Positions 17,668-27,159 of a stretch of DNA of 64,000 nucleotides are shown here, piece after piece. The notes beneath the pieces are model-generated. The model had not been told where the DNA came from, made no database searches, and saw only the letters and a program-made list of their open reading frames with translations. Source of the DNA: Bryobacterales bacterium. GTDB lineage: Bacteria; Acidobacteriota; Terriglobia; Bryobacterales; Bryobacteraceae. The stretch is taken from contig JADJOP010000007.1 in assembly GCA_016713735.1 (NCBI GenBank), forward strand, positions 248,001 to 312,000, given 5' to 3'. Within the stretch, counting starts at the first letter, position 1, and every line of letters begins with the position of its first letter. The translations under genes were made by a program, and so were the position numbers.

Positions 17668-19005
17668 CGCCTCGCCAAACAGCTCCACACACACCCGCGC
17701 CGCCAGCGCGGTCGCCCCCCGCTTCGCCTCCGCCAGCCGCCGCGCCTTCTCCCCAACCTCCCGCGCGTAGACCTCGTCCTCCAATACACGCCCCACCGCC
17801 CCCGCCAACTCGCCCGTGCCGCTCACCGTGATCACCGCCCCCGCCGCCCGAAACTCCCCGGCCATCTCCGCGAAGTTCTCCATCGAAGGCCCTGTCACCA
17901 CCGCCTTCCCCGCAAACGCCGGTTCGAGAATGTTATGCCCCCCGCGCCGCACCAGCGTCCCCCCCATGAACACCGCATCCGCCATCGCAAACAGACTGCT
18001 CAACTCCCCGATCGAGTCCAACACCAGCGCCCCCGGCAACTCCAGCGTCTCGTCCCCCTCCAGCCTCGACCGCCTCAGCGTCCGCACCCCCGCCCTCTCT
18101 AGCCGCTCCGCCGCCTGGTCAAACAACTCCGGCTTCCTCGGCGCCAGCACCAGCAGCAGCCGCTCATGCCGCCGCGCCAGCTCCTGGAACGTCGCAATCA
18201 CCGCTTCGTCCTCTTCCGGATCGCCCGCCACCGCCGGCGGCATCGTGCTCGCCGCAATCCAGATCTTCTCCGGCCGCGTCCGCTCCACCAGCCCCCGCAC
18301 CACCTCCGGCGCCCCCGCCCACGCCCCAGCCCCCGCCCCCACCCGATCGAAGTCGTACTTCAAGTTCCCCCCCACCCCGCTCCGCTCCACCGGCGCGCCC
18401 AACTCCCGGAAGCGCGCCAGCGACAACTCCCCCTGCGCCAGCACCCGGTCCGGCAACTCCAACACACCCCGGAAGAACCACGCGAGCATCTTGTATTTCG
18501 GGAACGCCTTGTCCGAAATCCGCCCGTTCACCACCACCAGCCCCGCCCCAAACCGCTTGGCCTCGTTCCACAAATTCGGCCAGATCTCGGTCTCCTGCAC
18601 GATCAACACCCGAGGCCGCATCCGCCGCATCACCCGCCGCACCACAAACGCGAAATCCAGCGGCGCATAGAACACCGCATCGGCCACCCCGGCCAGTTTC
18701 TCATCGGCCAGCGCCCGCCCCGCCAGCGTCGACACCGACACATACAACCGCGCCCCCGGCAGCTCCACGCGCAACTCGCGCAGCAGCCGCACGCTCGTCA
18801 ACACCTCGCCCACCGACACCGCGTGCAACCACACGCACCCCTCCCCCGTCTGAATCACCGTGGAGGGCACGCGCCCGAACCGCTCGGCCAGCGTCGCCCA
18901 ATACCGCCGGTCCCGCCAGCCACGCAGGCCAAGATACAGTAGGAGGAACGGGAACGCCGCCCATTGCAGCGTCCGGTAGAGAGCTATGGTGAAAATGCGT
19001 CGCAA
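17668..19005 (-). CDS. waaA: 3-deoxy-D-manno-octulosonic acid (Kdo) transferase
   Basis: About 446 residues, the usual WaaA size. GT30 family: transfers Kdo from CMP-Kdo to lipid IVA on the inner membrane. An N-terminal hydrophobic anchor (LQWAAFPFLLLYLGLRGW) is followed by VWLHAVSVGEVLTS with the catalytic glutamate, YVSVSTLAGR, VQETEIWPNLW, and the C-terminal nucleotide-binding lobe MGGTLVRRGGHNILEPA. The visible start is TTG 19003-19005, giving LRRIFTIALYRTLQW; no ATG nearby. The frame runs on without a stop into lpxK. Its 5' end overlaps the divergent exported-protein gene by about 20 bases, so their promoters must lie within each other's coding sequence. Confidence 0.9.
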
Positions 19006-19585
19006 CGCCGCTTGCCTGTTATTCTGCGCCCCCCTCCTGTTGTGGGGAATCGGCGAGAAAGATCAGTTTACCCCGCCCGACCCCGCCAAGATGGAAAAAC
19101 AGACCATCTCCGCCGTCACCATCTCCGCCCAGGCCTTCGACACCGAGACCCTCACCAAGCCCCCCTTCGGCAAGGCAAACCCCAATAAATACGGCGTCCT
19201 CCCCGTCTGGGTCCACATCAAAAACGGCTCGCAGAAGTCGGTCAAACTCGACACGGCCCTCTTCCAATACATCGACCTCAACCGCCGCAAAATCGAAGCC
19301 ACCCCCGCCGCCGAGGTCAAATACGCCAACTCCCCCAAACGCCCCAACATGAGGCCTAACCCGCTGCCCATCCCACGAGGCAAACCCAAGAACCCGCTGG
19401 AAGCCTTCGAAATCGAAGGCCGCGCCCTGGCCGCCAAGATGCTCCCCCCCGGCGAATCCGCCCAAGGCTTCGTCTACTTCCAAACCGACCACCGCGGCTC
19501 AGCCACCCTCTACATCACCGGCCTCCGCGACGCCGCCTCCGGCGAAGACCTCTTCTACTTCGAAATCCCGCTCCCGGCGCATTAG
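18986..19585 (+). CDS. Exported protein of unknown function
   Basis: 199 residues. Two in-frame ATGs (18986 and 18995) both precede a signal peptide with a basic start and the core CLLFCAPLLLWGIG; the second fits better with a short n-region. The mature part has a beta-sandwich look: TISAVTISAQAFDTETLTKPP, VLPVWVHIKNGSQKSVKLDTALFQYIDLNRRKIEATP, then LPPGESAQGFVYFQTDHRGSATLYI. The phrase about an adjustable internal pressure of non-polar and polar strands followed by GFVYF is typical of DUF4352/immunoglobulin-like exported proteins, but I do not recognise a named family. Divergent from, and overlapping, waaA. Confidence 0.8.
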   Translation: MVKMRRNAACLLFCAPLLLWGIGEKDQFTPPDPAKMEKQTISAVTISAQAFDTETLTKPPFGKANPNKYGVLPVWVHIKNGSQKSVKLDTALFQYIDLNRRKIEATPAAEVKYANSPKRPNMRPNPLPIPRGKPKNPLEAFEIEGRALAAKMLPPGESAQGFVYFQTDHRGSATLYITGLRDAASGEDLFYFEIPLPAH

Positions 19586-19644
19586 CCCGCCCGACCATCC
19601 GGCCCGTTCACCCAGATCACCCGCCAGGATCACCCGTAACTTGC

Positions 19645-20022
19645 TCAGCGGCTCTTGCCGGGCCGTCCCATCTTGGCCCCGATCGCCTCGGCAATGATGG
19701 CCGTGACAAAGCTATTGATACTCACTCCTTCGCTCTCCGCCTGTTTGGTCAGCTTCGAATACAGCGTGCGAGGCAGGCGCTGACGCCACTGGGCGGCGGA
19801 AACCTCCGGTTTGGGCGCCTTGCGTCCGGACTCTCTCAACACATCGAGACAATCGCGCAGCGCCTCCTTGCCGTTGGCAATCGCTTCTTCGATCGTTTCC
19901 CCGTCGGACATACATCCGGGAATCTCCGGGTACTCCACCAAATAGCCGCCACCCTCTTCCTTCGACAGCGGACGGACGGTGAACTGATATGCGTCCAGAT
20001 TACCCTTCGGCTTATTTCTCAC
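19645..20022 (-). CDS. hicB: HicB-family antitoxin
   Basis: 125 residues from GTG 20022. The HicB partial RNase H fold is clear: YQFTVRPLSKEEGGGYLVEYPEIPGCMSDGETIEEAIANGKEAL, then a C-terminal Arc/ribbon-helix-helix-like DNA-binding part RTLYSKLTKQAESEGVSINSFV. HicB neutralises the mRNA interferase HicA and represses its own operon. A short HicA-like ORF ends 11 bases inside its start, so the gene order toxin-antitoxin is conserved. The toxin is apparently incomplete (see next entry), so this may be an orphaned antitoxin. Confidence 0.88.
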   Translation of the reverse strand: MRNKPKGNLDAYQFTVRPLSKEEGGGYLVEYPEIPGCMSDGETIEEAIANGKEALRDCLDVLRESGRKAPKPEVSAAQWRQRLPRTLYSKLTKQAESEGVSINSFVTAIIAEAIGAKMGRPGKSR

Positions 20023-20161
20023 GTTGCTTCACCTCACTGGCTGCATCGATCAAGGCAAGAAAATGCTTGATGTAAACGGGCTTGATCGGGCGCTTCGCCG
20101 GCACGGATACGATCTGCCGGACACCGGCTGCGCCGCGCAAGAACGCCATGCGGCAACCCAT
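20012..20161 (-). pseudogene. HicA-like toxin remnant
   Basis: A 49-codon ORF from ATG 20161 (a second ATG at 20149) whose second half, RQIVSVPAKRPIKPVYIKHF, resembles the C-terminal half of one HicA subgroup (ITIP...PIK..Y). The N-terminal part with the conserved G-S-H active-site motif is not seen; the open frame upstream runs into the end of the cyclophilin gene and looks non-HicA. It overlaps the hicB start by 11 bases, as coupled hicAB genes do. Either the toxin has been truncated by the neighbouring gene, or an indel hides its first half. Confidence 0.45.
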
Positions 20162-20211
20162 CGCGAAAACAACGGTCCAACGCTCTCCCCGCCAGCCGGG
20201 CGCGCCCCCAG

Positions 20212-21093
20212 CTACTTCGTCACCGGAGCCACCGTCTTCTTCGTGGTCGCAGGCGCCGCGCTCTTCTTCGTCGCCGGCGTTACCGTCTTTTTCGTCGCCG
20301 GCGCCGCCTTCTTCGACGTCACCGCCTTTTTCACCGCCGGCCTCCCCACCGCCGGACCCGGCCCAATCCGCTGCACCGTCACCCGCGTCATCACCACCGG
20401 CGTCTCCGGCCTGTCATTCCCCCCACGCGGCAGCCGCGCAATCGACTCCACCAGCCCCTGCCCCTCCACCACCTGCCCGAAAATCGTATGCCGCCCCGTC
20501 AAATGCGGCGTCGGCGCCTCGGTCAGGAAGAACTGGCATGACCCCGTACCCGGACCCGCATTCGCCATCGCCACCCGCCCCGGAATGTCGAACTTCAGCT
20601 CTGGATGAAACTCATCCGGAATCGGCTCCGTCCGCCCCATCCCCGTCCCCGTCGGATCGCCCCCCTGGATCATGAACCCCGGAATCACACGGTGAAACGT
20701 CAGCCCGTTATAGAGCGGCTTCTTCGACGTCTCGCCCGTCTCCGGATGCGTCCACTCCTTCAACCCCAACGCCAAATCCGTGAAGTTCTTCACCGTCACC
20801 GGCGACTCTTTCTCATAAAACTTGATCACGATCCGCCCCAACGGCGTCGCCCCGTGCGACACCGCGATCGTCGCATACAAACCCGCTGGCTTGGCCGGAG
20901 CCACCACCTTGGGTGCGGCCGTCTTGGGCGCAGCGGTCTTTGGGGCAACCGCCTTGGGCGCAACCGCCTTGGGCGCCGCTGCTTTCGGCGCCGCCCCTGT
21001 CTTCGTCGTAGTGGCCTTCTTCGCCGCCGGAGCCGTGCCCGTCTGCGCCATCAGCGGCAATACCGCCGCCAATACACCAATCGCAACTCTCAT
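20212..21093 (-). CDS. Exported cyclophilin-type peptidyl-prolyl isomerase with Lys/Ala/Pro-rich tails
   Basis: 293 residues from ATG 21091-21093, which starts a signal peptide (MRVAIGVLAAVLPLMAQ). Residues about 22-70 are an APK-rich pentapeptide repeat; the cyclophilin core follows (GRIVIKFYEKESPVTVKNF, FHRVIPGFMIQGGDPTGTG, NAGPGTGSCQFFLTEAPTPHL, HTIFGQVVEGQ) with catalytic Arg and the QFF motif intact. The last 40 residues are again basic (KKAAPATKK-like units). It speeds proline isomerisation, presumably in the periplasm. The two histone-H1-like tails are unusual and would be strongly cationic. It lies downstream of mqnE on the same strand. Confidence 0.93.
   Translation of the reverse strand: MRVAIGVLAAVLPLMAQTGTAPAAKKATTTKTGAAPKAAAPKAVAPKAVAPKTAAPKTAAPKVVAPAKPAGLYATIAVSHGATPLGRIVIKFYEKESPVTVKNFTDLALGLKEWTHPETGETSKKPLYNGLTFHRVIPGFMIQGGDPTGTGMGRTEPIPDEFHPELKFDIPGRVAMANAGPGTGSCQFFLTEAPTPHLTGRHTIFGQVVEGQGLVESIARLPRGGNDRPETPVVMTRVTVQRIGPGPAVGRPAVKKAVTSKKAAPATKKTVTPATKKSAAPATTKKTVAPVTK
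20900..20989. repeat. Six tandem 15-base units in the cyclophilin gene
   Basis: Six consecutive 15-base units from 20900 to 20989, two of them (20945-20959 and 20960-20974) identical; on the coding strand each gives one AAPKx/VAPKx pentapeptide of the N-terminal tail. Copy number could vary between strains by slippage. Confidence 0.85.
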
Positions 21094-21145
21094 GAATGAC
21101 CCTCGCACCTGATTTCCAGACAATCCTTCGCCCGCCCCGCGCGCC

Positions 21146-22270
21146 CTACACCAGAATCGTGAACGCCGCCTCACTCCGCTCCACCGCCCGGTACAGCGTG
21201 TCGCGCTCAAACGGAACCCGCCCGGCCTCCGTGATCAGCCGCAGCAACTCGTTCCGACGCAGCGACTGGCTCGTCGTCGCCCCGGCATCGTGGTAGATCT
21301 TCTCCTCCACCACCGTGCCGTCAATATCATCGGCCCCAAACCGCTGCGCAATCTGCGCGATCCTCGGCGTCATCATCACCCAGTACGCCTTCATGTGCTC
21401 GATGTTGTCCAGCATCAGCCGCGCCACGGCGATGTTCTTCAAATCATCGAACCCCGTCGTCCGGTCAATGTGCGCCAGCGCCGTGTTGTCCGGATGAAAC
21501 GCCAGCGGAATGTAGGTCTGAAACCCGCCCGTCTCATCCTGCAATGCCCGCAGCTTCACCAGGTGATCCACCCGGTCCTCCTCGGTCTCCACATGCCCAT
21601 ACAACATCGTGCAGTTCGACTTGATCCCCAGCTTGTGCGCCTGCCGCGCCACATCGATCCACTCGCCGCCGTCGATCTTGTGATCGCAGATGATCCGCCG
21701 CACGCGCTCGGAGAAAACCTCCGCCCCGCCGCCCGGCATCGAATCCATCCCCGCTTCCTTCAACTTCACCAGCGTGTCGTGGATGCTGCGCTTATCCCGC
21801 CGCGCCAGATACGCGATCTCCACCATCGTGAACGCCTTCAAATGCACCTGCGGAAACCGCTGCTTCAACCCCCGCAGCATCTCGCAATACCAATCCAGCG
21901 TCAGCTCCGGATGCAGCCCGCCGACAATGTGAAACTCCGTGATCGACTCTGACCAGCCCTCGCCCGCCCGGTGCCAGATCTCATCCAGCGACCACGTGTA
22001 CGCCGTCGGGTCTTTCTTCTTCTTCCCAAACGCGCACAGCTTGCAACTGGCCACACACACATCCGTGGGATTGATGTGCCGGTTCACATTGAAATACGTC
22101 CGGTCGCCGTGCAAACGCTCGCGCACCACGTTCGCCATCCACCCCACCGCCAGCAAATCCGGCGAGCGGTAGAGCGCAATCCCGTCGTCAAAGCTCAGCC
22201 GTTCGCCCGCCTTCACCTTGTCGAGAATAGGCAGCAATCGCGAGTCGTCGATGATCGGTTCAGAACGCAC
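21146..22270 (-). CDS. mqnE: Aminofutalosine synthase (radical SAM)
   Basis: 374 residues from GTG 22270. MqnE joins 3-[(1-carboxyvinyl)oxy]benzoate with SAM to form aminofutalosine in the futalosine route to menaquinone. The radical-SAM cluster is CVASCKLC (C-x3-C-x2-C) within NRHINPTDVCVASC; FHIVGGLHPELTLDWY, GMDSMPGGGAEVFSERVR and TMLYGHVETEEDRVDHL are MqnE/CofH-family signatures, and the length agrees with MqnE. It starts 2 bases after the stop of the prenyltransferase gene, a clear operon. mqnA, B, C and D are not in this window. Confidence 0.93.
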   Translation of the reverse strand: MRSEPIIDDSRLLPILDKVKAGERLSFDDGIALYRSPDLLAVGWMANVVRERLHGDRTYFNVNRHINPTDVCVASCKLCAFGKKKKDPTAYTWSLDEIWHRAGEGWSESITEFHIVGGLHPELTLDWYCEMLRGLKQRFPQVHLKAFTMVEIAYLARRDKRSIHDTLVKLKEAGMDSMPGGGAEVFSERVRRIICDHKIDGGEWIDVARQAHKLGIKSNCTMLYGHVETEEDRVDHLVKLRALQDETGGFQTYIPLAFHPDNTALAHIDRTTGFDDLKNIAVARLMLDNIEHMKAYWVMMTPRIAQIAQRFGADDIDGTVVEEKIYHDAGATTSQSLRRNELLRLITEAGRVPFERDTLYRAVERSEAAFTILV

Positions 22271-22272
22271 AC

Positions 22273-23154
22273 TTACCCCCAGTGTCCCAGTGCCACATCA
22301 GCGGCCCAAAATACGAAGAATAGCACGCTTACATACCCGTTTACGGTGAAGAACGCCGCGTTCACCCGCGACAAATCGTCCTTCCGCACCAGCCTGTGCT
22401 CATACACCAGCAGCCCCGCAATCGCCGCAATCCCGGCCGCCCCCAGCGCGCCTAACGCAAACTCCTTCCACAGCATCACCAGGCACCCCACCATCACCGC
22501 ATGCAGCAGCCGCGACACCCACAACGCCCCGCCCACCCCCAGCGCCTTAGGAAGGCTGAACAGCTTCTCCGTCTTGTCGAAGTCCACATCCTGGCACGAA
22601 TAGATGATGTCGAACCCCGCCGTCCAGAACGTCACCGCCGCCGTCAGCCACAAAATCCGCACATCCAGCGCCCCGCGAATCGCAATCCACGCCGCAGCCG
22701 GCGCAATCCCCAGCGCAAATCCCAACACCAGGTGCGACATCGACGTGAAGCGCTTCGTCAGCGAATAGCCCATCACGATCAACAACGCCACCGGCGACAG
22801 CATCAGGCACAGCGGATTCAACGCCCACGCCGCCGCCACAAACACCCCCACCGCCGCCACCAGAAACACCCACGCAAACCGCTTCGACAACAACCCCGCC
22901 GGAATGTGCCGCTCCCGTGTCCGCGGATTCCGCGCGTCAATCGCCGCGTCCACAATCCGGTTAAACGTCATCCCCGCCGACCGCGCCCCCACCATCGCCA
23001 CTACGATCAGCCCCAGCTTCCCCCACACCTCGCCCCAACTCATCCCGCCATCGGAAATCGCCAGCAACGCCCCCGTCAGCGCAAACGGCAGCGCGAAAAT
23101 CGAATGCTCGAACTTAATCATGTCGAGCGTTAAGCGGAGTGTACCCAGGCCCAA
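22273..23154 (-). CDS. mqnP: UbiA-family prenyltransferase of the futalosine menaquinone pathway (MqnP-type)
   Basis: 293 residues with eight to nine membrane helices. The two Asp-rich prenyl-diphosphate sites are NRIVDAAIDARNPRT and DVDFDKTE. It would attach the polyprenyl tail to the naphthoate ring; the assignment to MqnP rather than UbiA rests on the adjacent mqnE, with which it is tightly spaced. The visible start is TTG 23154, which gives LGTLRLTLDMIKFEHSIFALP, the usual N-terminus; an ATG at 23121 would leave only MIKFEHS. Inner membrane protein. Its product and that of mqnE act in the same route. Confidence 0.88.
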   Translation of the reverse strand: MGLGTLRLTLDMIKFEHSIFALPFALTGALLAISDGGMSWGEVWGKLGLIVVAMVGARSAGMTFNRIVDAAIDARNPRTRERHIPAGLLSKRFAWVFLVAAVGVFVAAAWALNPLCLMLSPVALLIVMGYSLTKRFTSMSHLVLGFALGIAPAAAWIAIRGALDVRILWLTAAVTFWTAGFDIIYSCQDVDFDKTEKLFSLPKALGVGGALWVSRLLHAVMVGCLVMLWKEFALGALGAAGIAAIAGLLVYEHRLVRKDDLSRVNAAFFTVNGYVSVLFFVFWAADVALGHWG

Positions 23155-23219
23155 ACCTCTATTTTACGGCACCGCCCCATCCCCGATATCATGGAGGTTC
23201 GCTCCACCCAGCCACACCC

Positions 23220-23969
<750 letters not shown>

Positions 23970-24131
23970 GCCGGCGCATCCGTTTCGGCGTGATCGCCAT
24001 GGGTGGTGGGTCAACAGCGCTCTTCGGTCGGATTGCGCGGGGGAGTGCCGCCTGCAACCCCAACCCTGGCGGTGGGGGTTTCGAGCCGGTGGATTCACAG
24101 CATCATGAGCGAGCTAACCAGCCCGCTGCCG

Positions 24132-24878
24132 TCAGTCGCCCGCTCGTTTCGCTGCGCGCGCGCGCGGCGCGGCCGGCAGCTTCAGCCCGCCGAAGAGTTG
24201 CGCGATGGAGCGCTGCAGGTCGGCAAAGATGGCCTCCGGGGAGCGCGAGGCGTCGATGGTGACAAAGCCGTAGCGGTCCGACATGCTGTCCAGCGCGCGG
24301 ATGAGCTTGGCCTGGTATTTGACGAAGCTCTCGTACATGTCCTTGGCCAGGCCGAGGTCCATGCCGCTTTCCCAATAGTCGAACTGGCCGCGGCCGACGA
24401 CAACGCGCGAGACGAGGTCGGGCACGTCGGCGCGGAGGTAGTAGACCACGTGCGGGACGAGGGCGAAGCTAGCCACGTTTTCGATCCAGCGGCGGTCTTC
24501 TCCGCGGGCGATGGCGCGGGCGATGATGGAAAAAATGTAGCGGTCAGTGAGCACGACGAAGCCGGCGCGGAGGGCGGGAATGATCTCGTTTTCCAGGCGG
24601 TCGGCGAAGTCGGTGGCGTAGAACAGCGTCATCGTGATGGGGCCGAACGTGTTGCCGTCCTTGGCCTGCTGGATGCCCTTGCCGGCGAGCGCGGAACGGG
24701 CCATGCCGGTGTCGAGCACGGCGTGGCCCGAGGCTTCCAGCCACGCCCGCAGCCGCTCCACCTGGGTCGTGCGGCCAACGGCGTCGGGGCCTTCAATCAC
24801 GATGAGCTTGCCCTGCAACTCCGAGAGGTCGACGTCGGGCAGCGCGTCTCCATAAAACTGCAGCGGAGTAAGATTCAT
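24132..24878 (-). CDS. Thymidylate-kinase-like protein with altered P-loop (second of a pair)
   Basis: 248 residues. TMK fold: LIVIEGPDAVGRTTQ, MARSALAGKG, FYATDFADRLENEIIPALRAG, LTDRYIFSIIARA, then the C-terminal FVTIDASRSPEAIFADL. The Walker A lysine is arginine (Arg36 in PDAVGRTT), which normally cripples phosphate transfer, and no SSxAYQ motif follows the DRY. It overlaps the upstream kinase gene by four bases (ATGA, 24875-24878) and is the same length and layout, so the two are diverged duplicates that may form a heterodimer. Whether it phosphorylates dTMP or acts as a regulator cannot be read from the sequence. Confidence 0.85.
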   Translation of the reverse strand: MNLTPLQFYGDALPDVDLSELQGKLIVIEGPDAVGRTTQVERLRAWLEASGHAVLDTGMARSALAGKGIQQAKDGNTFGPITMTLFYATDFADRLENEIIPALRAGFVVLTDRYIFSIIARAIARGEDRRWIENVASFALVPHVVYYLRADVPDLVSRVVVGRGQFDYWESGMDLGLAKDMYESFVKYQAKLIRALDSMSDRYGFVTIDASRSPEAIFADLQRSIAQLFGGLKLPAAPRARAAKRAGD

Positions 24879-25600
24879 TGCGCCGGGCCCTCCGCCCTTG
24901 GCGCCGAACGCCGGCGGGGAGGCGACGCGGGCGGAGACGCGTTGAGCTCACGGTCGACGATGGCGCGCATCTGCTGCTGCTGTTTTTCAATGGAGCCGGT
25001 GGCGTCGATGATGTGGAAACCCATCTCCTCGGCCATCCCGTCGTACTCTTCGAGGATGCGGCCCTGAAAGAGGCGGAAGCTCTCCACGATGTTGCGGCTG
25101 AGGCCCACGTCCATGCCGGCTTCGTAATACTTGATCGCGTCGCGTCCGCCCAGGATGCGGCCGATGGCGACTTCCAGCGGCACGCGGAAATAGAAGGCGA
25201 GATTCGGTTTCACGGCGAAGCGGTAGAGGTTGCGCACCCACTGGCGGCTCACCCCGCGCACCACGTCGCGGGCAAAAGCGGTGAAAGCGTAGCGGTCGGC
25301 GCACACCACGGCGCCGGCCTTGAGCATGGGCAGAATGTAGCGCTCCATGCGGTCGGCAAAGTCGGTGGCATGGATCAGGCTGAAGGTGGTGGGCGTGAAC
25401 ATCTCCTTCTTCTTGCCGCGGCGCGTGGTCTCCTTCACCAGCGGCGAGGAGTTCCAGGCGCTGAAGGCGACCGGCTTGCCCTGCGCCCGGAGGTATTGCG
25501 CGAGCAGGGAAAGCTGTGTCGACTTGCCTGATCCGTCGATGCCTTCGACGATGATGAGCTTGCCTTTATGGCGGTTCGGTTGCAACGGGGGAAGGGGCAT
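24875..25600 (-). CDS. Thymidylate kinase family protein with intact P-loop (first of a pair)
   Basis: 241 residues. Intact Walker A IIVEGIDGSGKSTQ (Lys26), then FSLIHATDFADRMERYILPMLKAG and CADRYAFTAFARDV, which stand where normal TMK has the DRY-xxSSxAYQ dTMP-binding stretch; the usual AYQ is absent, so dTMP specificity is uncertain. It could phosphorylate another nucleoside monophosphate or, given the neighbours, a substrate linked to polyphosphate. Cytoplasmic. Divergent from the Ppx/GppA gene with only 26 bases between start codons. Basic C-terminal tail RRRSAPRAEG is probably disordered. Confidence 0.87.
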   Translation of the reverse strand: MPLPPLQPNRHKGKLIIVEGIDGSGKSTQLSLLAQYLRAQGKPVAFSAWNSSPLVKETTRRGKKKEMFTPTTFSLIHATDFADRMERYILPMLKAGAVVCADRYAFTAFARDVVRGVSRQWVRNLYRFAVKPNLAFYFRVPLEVAIGRILGGRDAIKYYEAGMDVGLSRNIVESFRLFQGRILEEYDGMAEEMGFHIIDATGSIEKQQQQMRAIVDRELNASPPASPPRRRSAPRAEGPAQ

Positions 25601-25626
25601 GGAAAGGAAGCCAGTATTATAGCCAT

Positions 25627-27159
25627 ATGCCCCGATATGCCGCTATCGACATCGGCTCCAACTCGGTTCGCATGTTGGCCGCCGATGTCGACTCGCACGG
25701 TAACCTCATACAACTCGCCAGTGAGCGCCAGGTGACGCGCCTCGGCGAAAGCGTGTTTGGCCAGGGCATTATTTCCGAACAGGCGATGACGCTGGCCTGC
25801 GGTGTGCTGGCGCGCATGGCGCAGAGCTATCGCAAACATGACATCAAGGCCGTGCGCGCCGTGGCCACGGCGGCCGTGCGCGACGCAAGCAACCAGCGGA
25901 TCTTCCTCGACCGCGCCAGCGAGGCCATCGGTTCACCGGTGGAAATTGTTTCCGGGCAGGAAGAGGCGCGGCTGATTCACCTCGGCGTGCAGATGCGCTG
26001 GCCGCATCCGCGCAGCCGGATTCTGATCATCGACATTGGCGGCGGCAGCGCGGAGATCATCGCCGGCGAGAACGGGAAGTTTCGCGATGCCTTTTCGCGG
26101 CCGCTGGGGGCGGTGCGGTTGACGGGCATGTTTTGCAAGCACGATCCGCCGGGGACCGATGAACTGGCCGCGCTGCACGAGTGGATTGAAGAGAAGGCCT
26201 CGGTGGCGATCGAGAAGTTCCGGCGGCTGCAGTTCCAGCGCGTCATCGCGACATCGGCGACGGCATCAGCGATTGTGTGCGCGGCCAACCGCATTCCACG
26301 AGCGCGGCGCGAGGAGGCCGACCGGAGGCGGGCCACGGCGGCGCAGATCCGCAAGCTCTTTCGCGACCTCTCCGCGCGCGACCTGGCGCAGCGGCGGCGC
26401 ATCACCGGCATCGGCCCGCGGCGTTCGGAGATCATCGTGCCCGGCGCGGCCGTGCTCATGCACGTGCTCGATCAATTGAAGCAGCCGGCGCTCTACTACT
26501 GCGCGGCCGGCGTGCGCGAGGGCATCATTGCCGACCTGTCGCAGCGGCGCGTGGGCGAGGAACTCTCGCAGCTTTCGGCCGAGCAGCGGGCCGTGATTGA
26601 GCAGACAGCGCGGCGCTTTGGCGTGGACATCGCCCACGTGCGCAAGATCGCCTCGCTCGCGCATATTCTCTTTGAATCGCTCGAGCCGCTGCACCGCCTC
26701 ACGCCCGACGCGGGCAAGCTGCTGGAGGCGGCGGCGTACCTCTACGACATCGGCCACTACATCAGCGACACCGGGCACCACAAGCATTCCGAATACATCG
26801 TGCAGAACGCCGAGTTGCCGGGGTTCACGGCGCGCGAGCGTTTGCTGGTGGCTTCGTTGTGCCGCTTTCACCGCAAGTCGATGCCCGGCGCGCGGCATTT
26901 CGTGTTTCAGTCGCTGCCGGCCGAGGACCGGCGCATGCTGCTCATGCTGATTCCCCTGCTGCGGCTGGCCGACGCGCTCGACCGCGGCAAGGAGCAGCGC
27001 GTGCAGGCGCTGAAGTGTACGCTCAACAATGGAGCGGTGCAGTTGCGCATCAATTCGCAAAAGGGCATCGACCTGGAGGCCTGGGCGAGCGGCCGGGTGG
27101 CGGAGATTTTCGAGCAGATTTATGGACGGAGCCTTACGGTCACAACGGCACGCGGCTAG
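25627..27159 (+). CDS. Ppx/GppA-family phosphatase with C-terminal HD-like domain
   Basis: 510 residues. The ASKHA-type N-terminal domain has the phosphate loops AAIDIGSNSVRMLAADVD and LIIDIGGGSAEIIAG, with AVATAAVRDASN and EIVSGQEEARLIHLG between them, all standard for exopolyphosphatase/ppGpp phosphatase. The C-terminal part is an HD-like helical domain (LAHILFESLEPLHRLTP, LEAAAYLYDIGHYISDTGHHKHSEY, SLCRFHRKSMPGARH). These enzymes degrade polyphosphate from the end or convert pppGpp to ppGpp; the sequence cannot decide. The CHAD gene overlapping its 3' end supports a polyphosphate role. It diverges from the paired kinase genes. Confidence 0.92.
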   Translation: MPRYAAIDIGSNSVRMLAADVDSHGNLIQLASERQVTRLGESVFGQGIISEQAMTLACGVLARMAQSYRKHDIKAVRAVATAAVRDASNQRIFLDRASEAIGSPVEIVSGQEEARLIHLGVQMRWPHPRSRILIIDIGGGSAEIIAGENGKFRDAFSRPLGAVRLTGMFCKHDPPGTDELAALHEWIEEKASVAIEKFRRLQFQRVIATSATASAIVCAANRIPRARREEADRRRATAAQIRKLFRDLSARDLAQRRRITGIGPRRSEIIVPGAAVLMHVLDQLKQPALYYCAAGVREGIIADLSQRRVGEELSQLSAEQRAVIEQTARRFGVDIAHVRKIASLAHILFESLEPLHRLTPDAGKLLEAAAYLYDIGHYISDTGHHKHSEYIVQNAELPGFTARERLLVASLCRFHRKSMPGARHFVFQSLPAEDRRMLLMLIPLLRLADALDRGKEQRVQALKCTLNNGAVQLRINSQKGIDLEAWASGRVAEIFEQIYGRSLTVTTARG

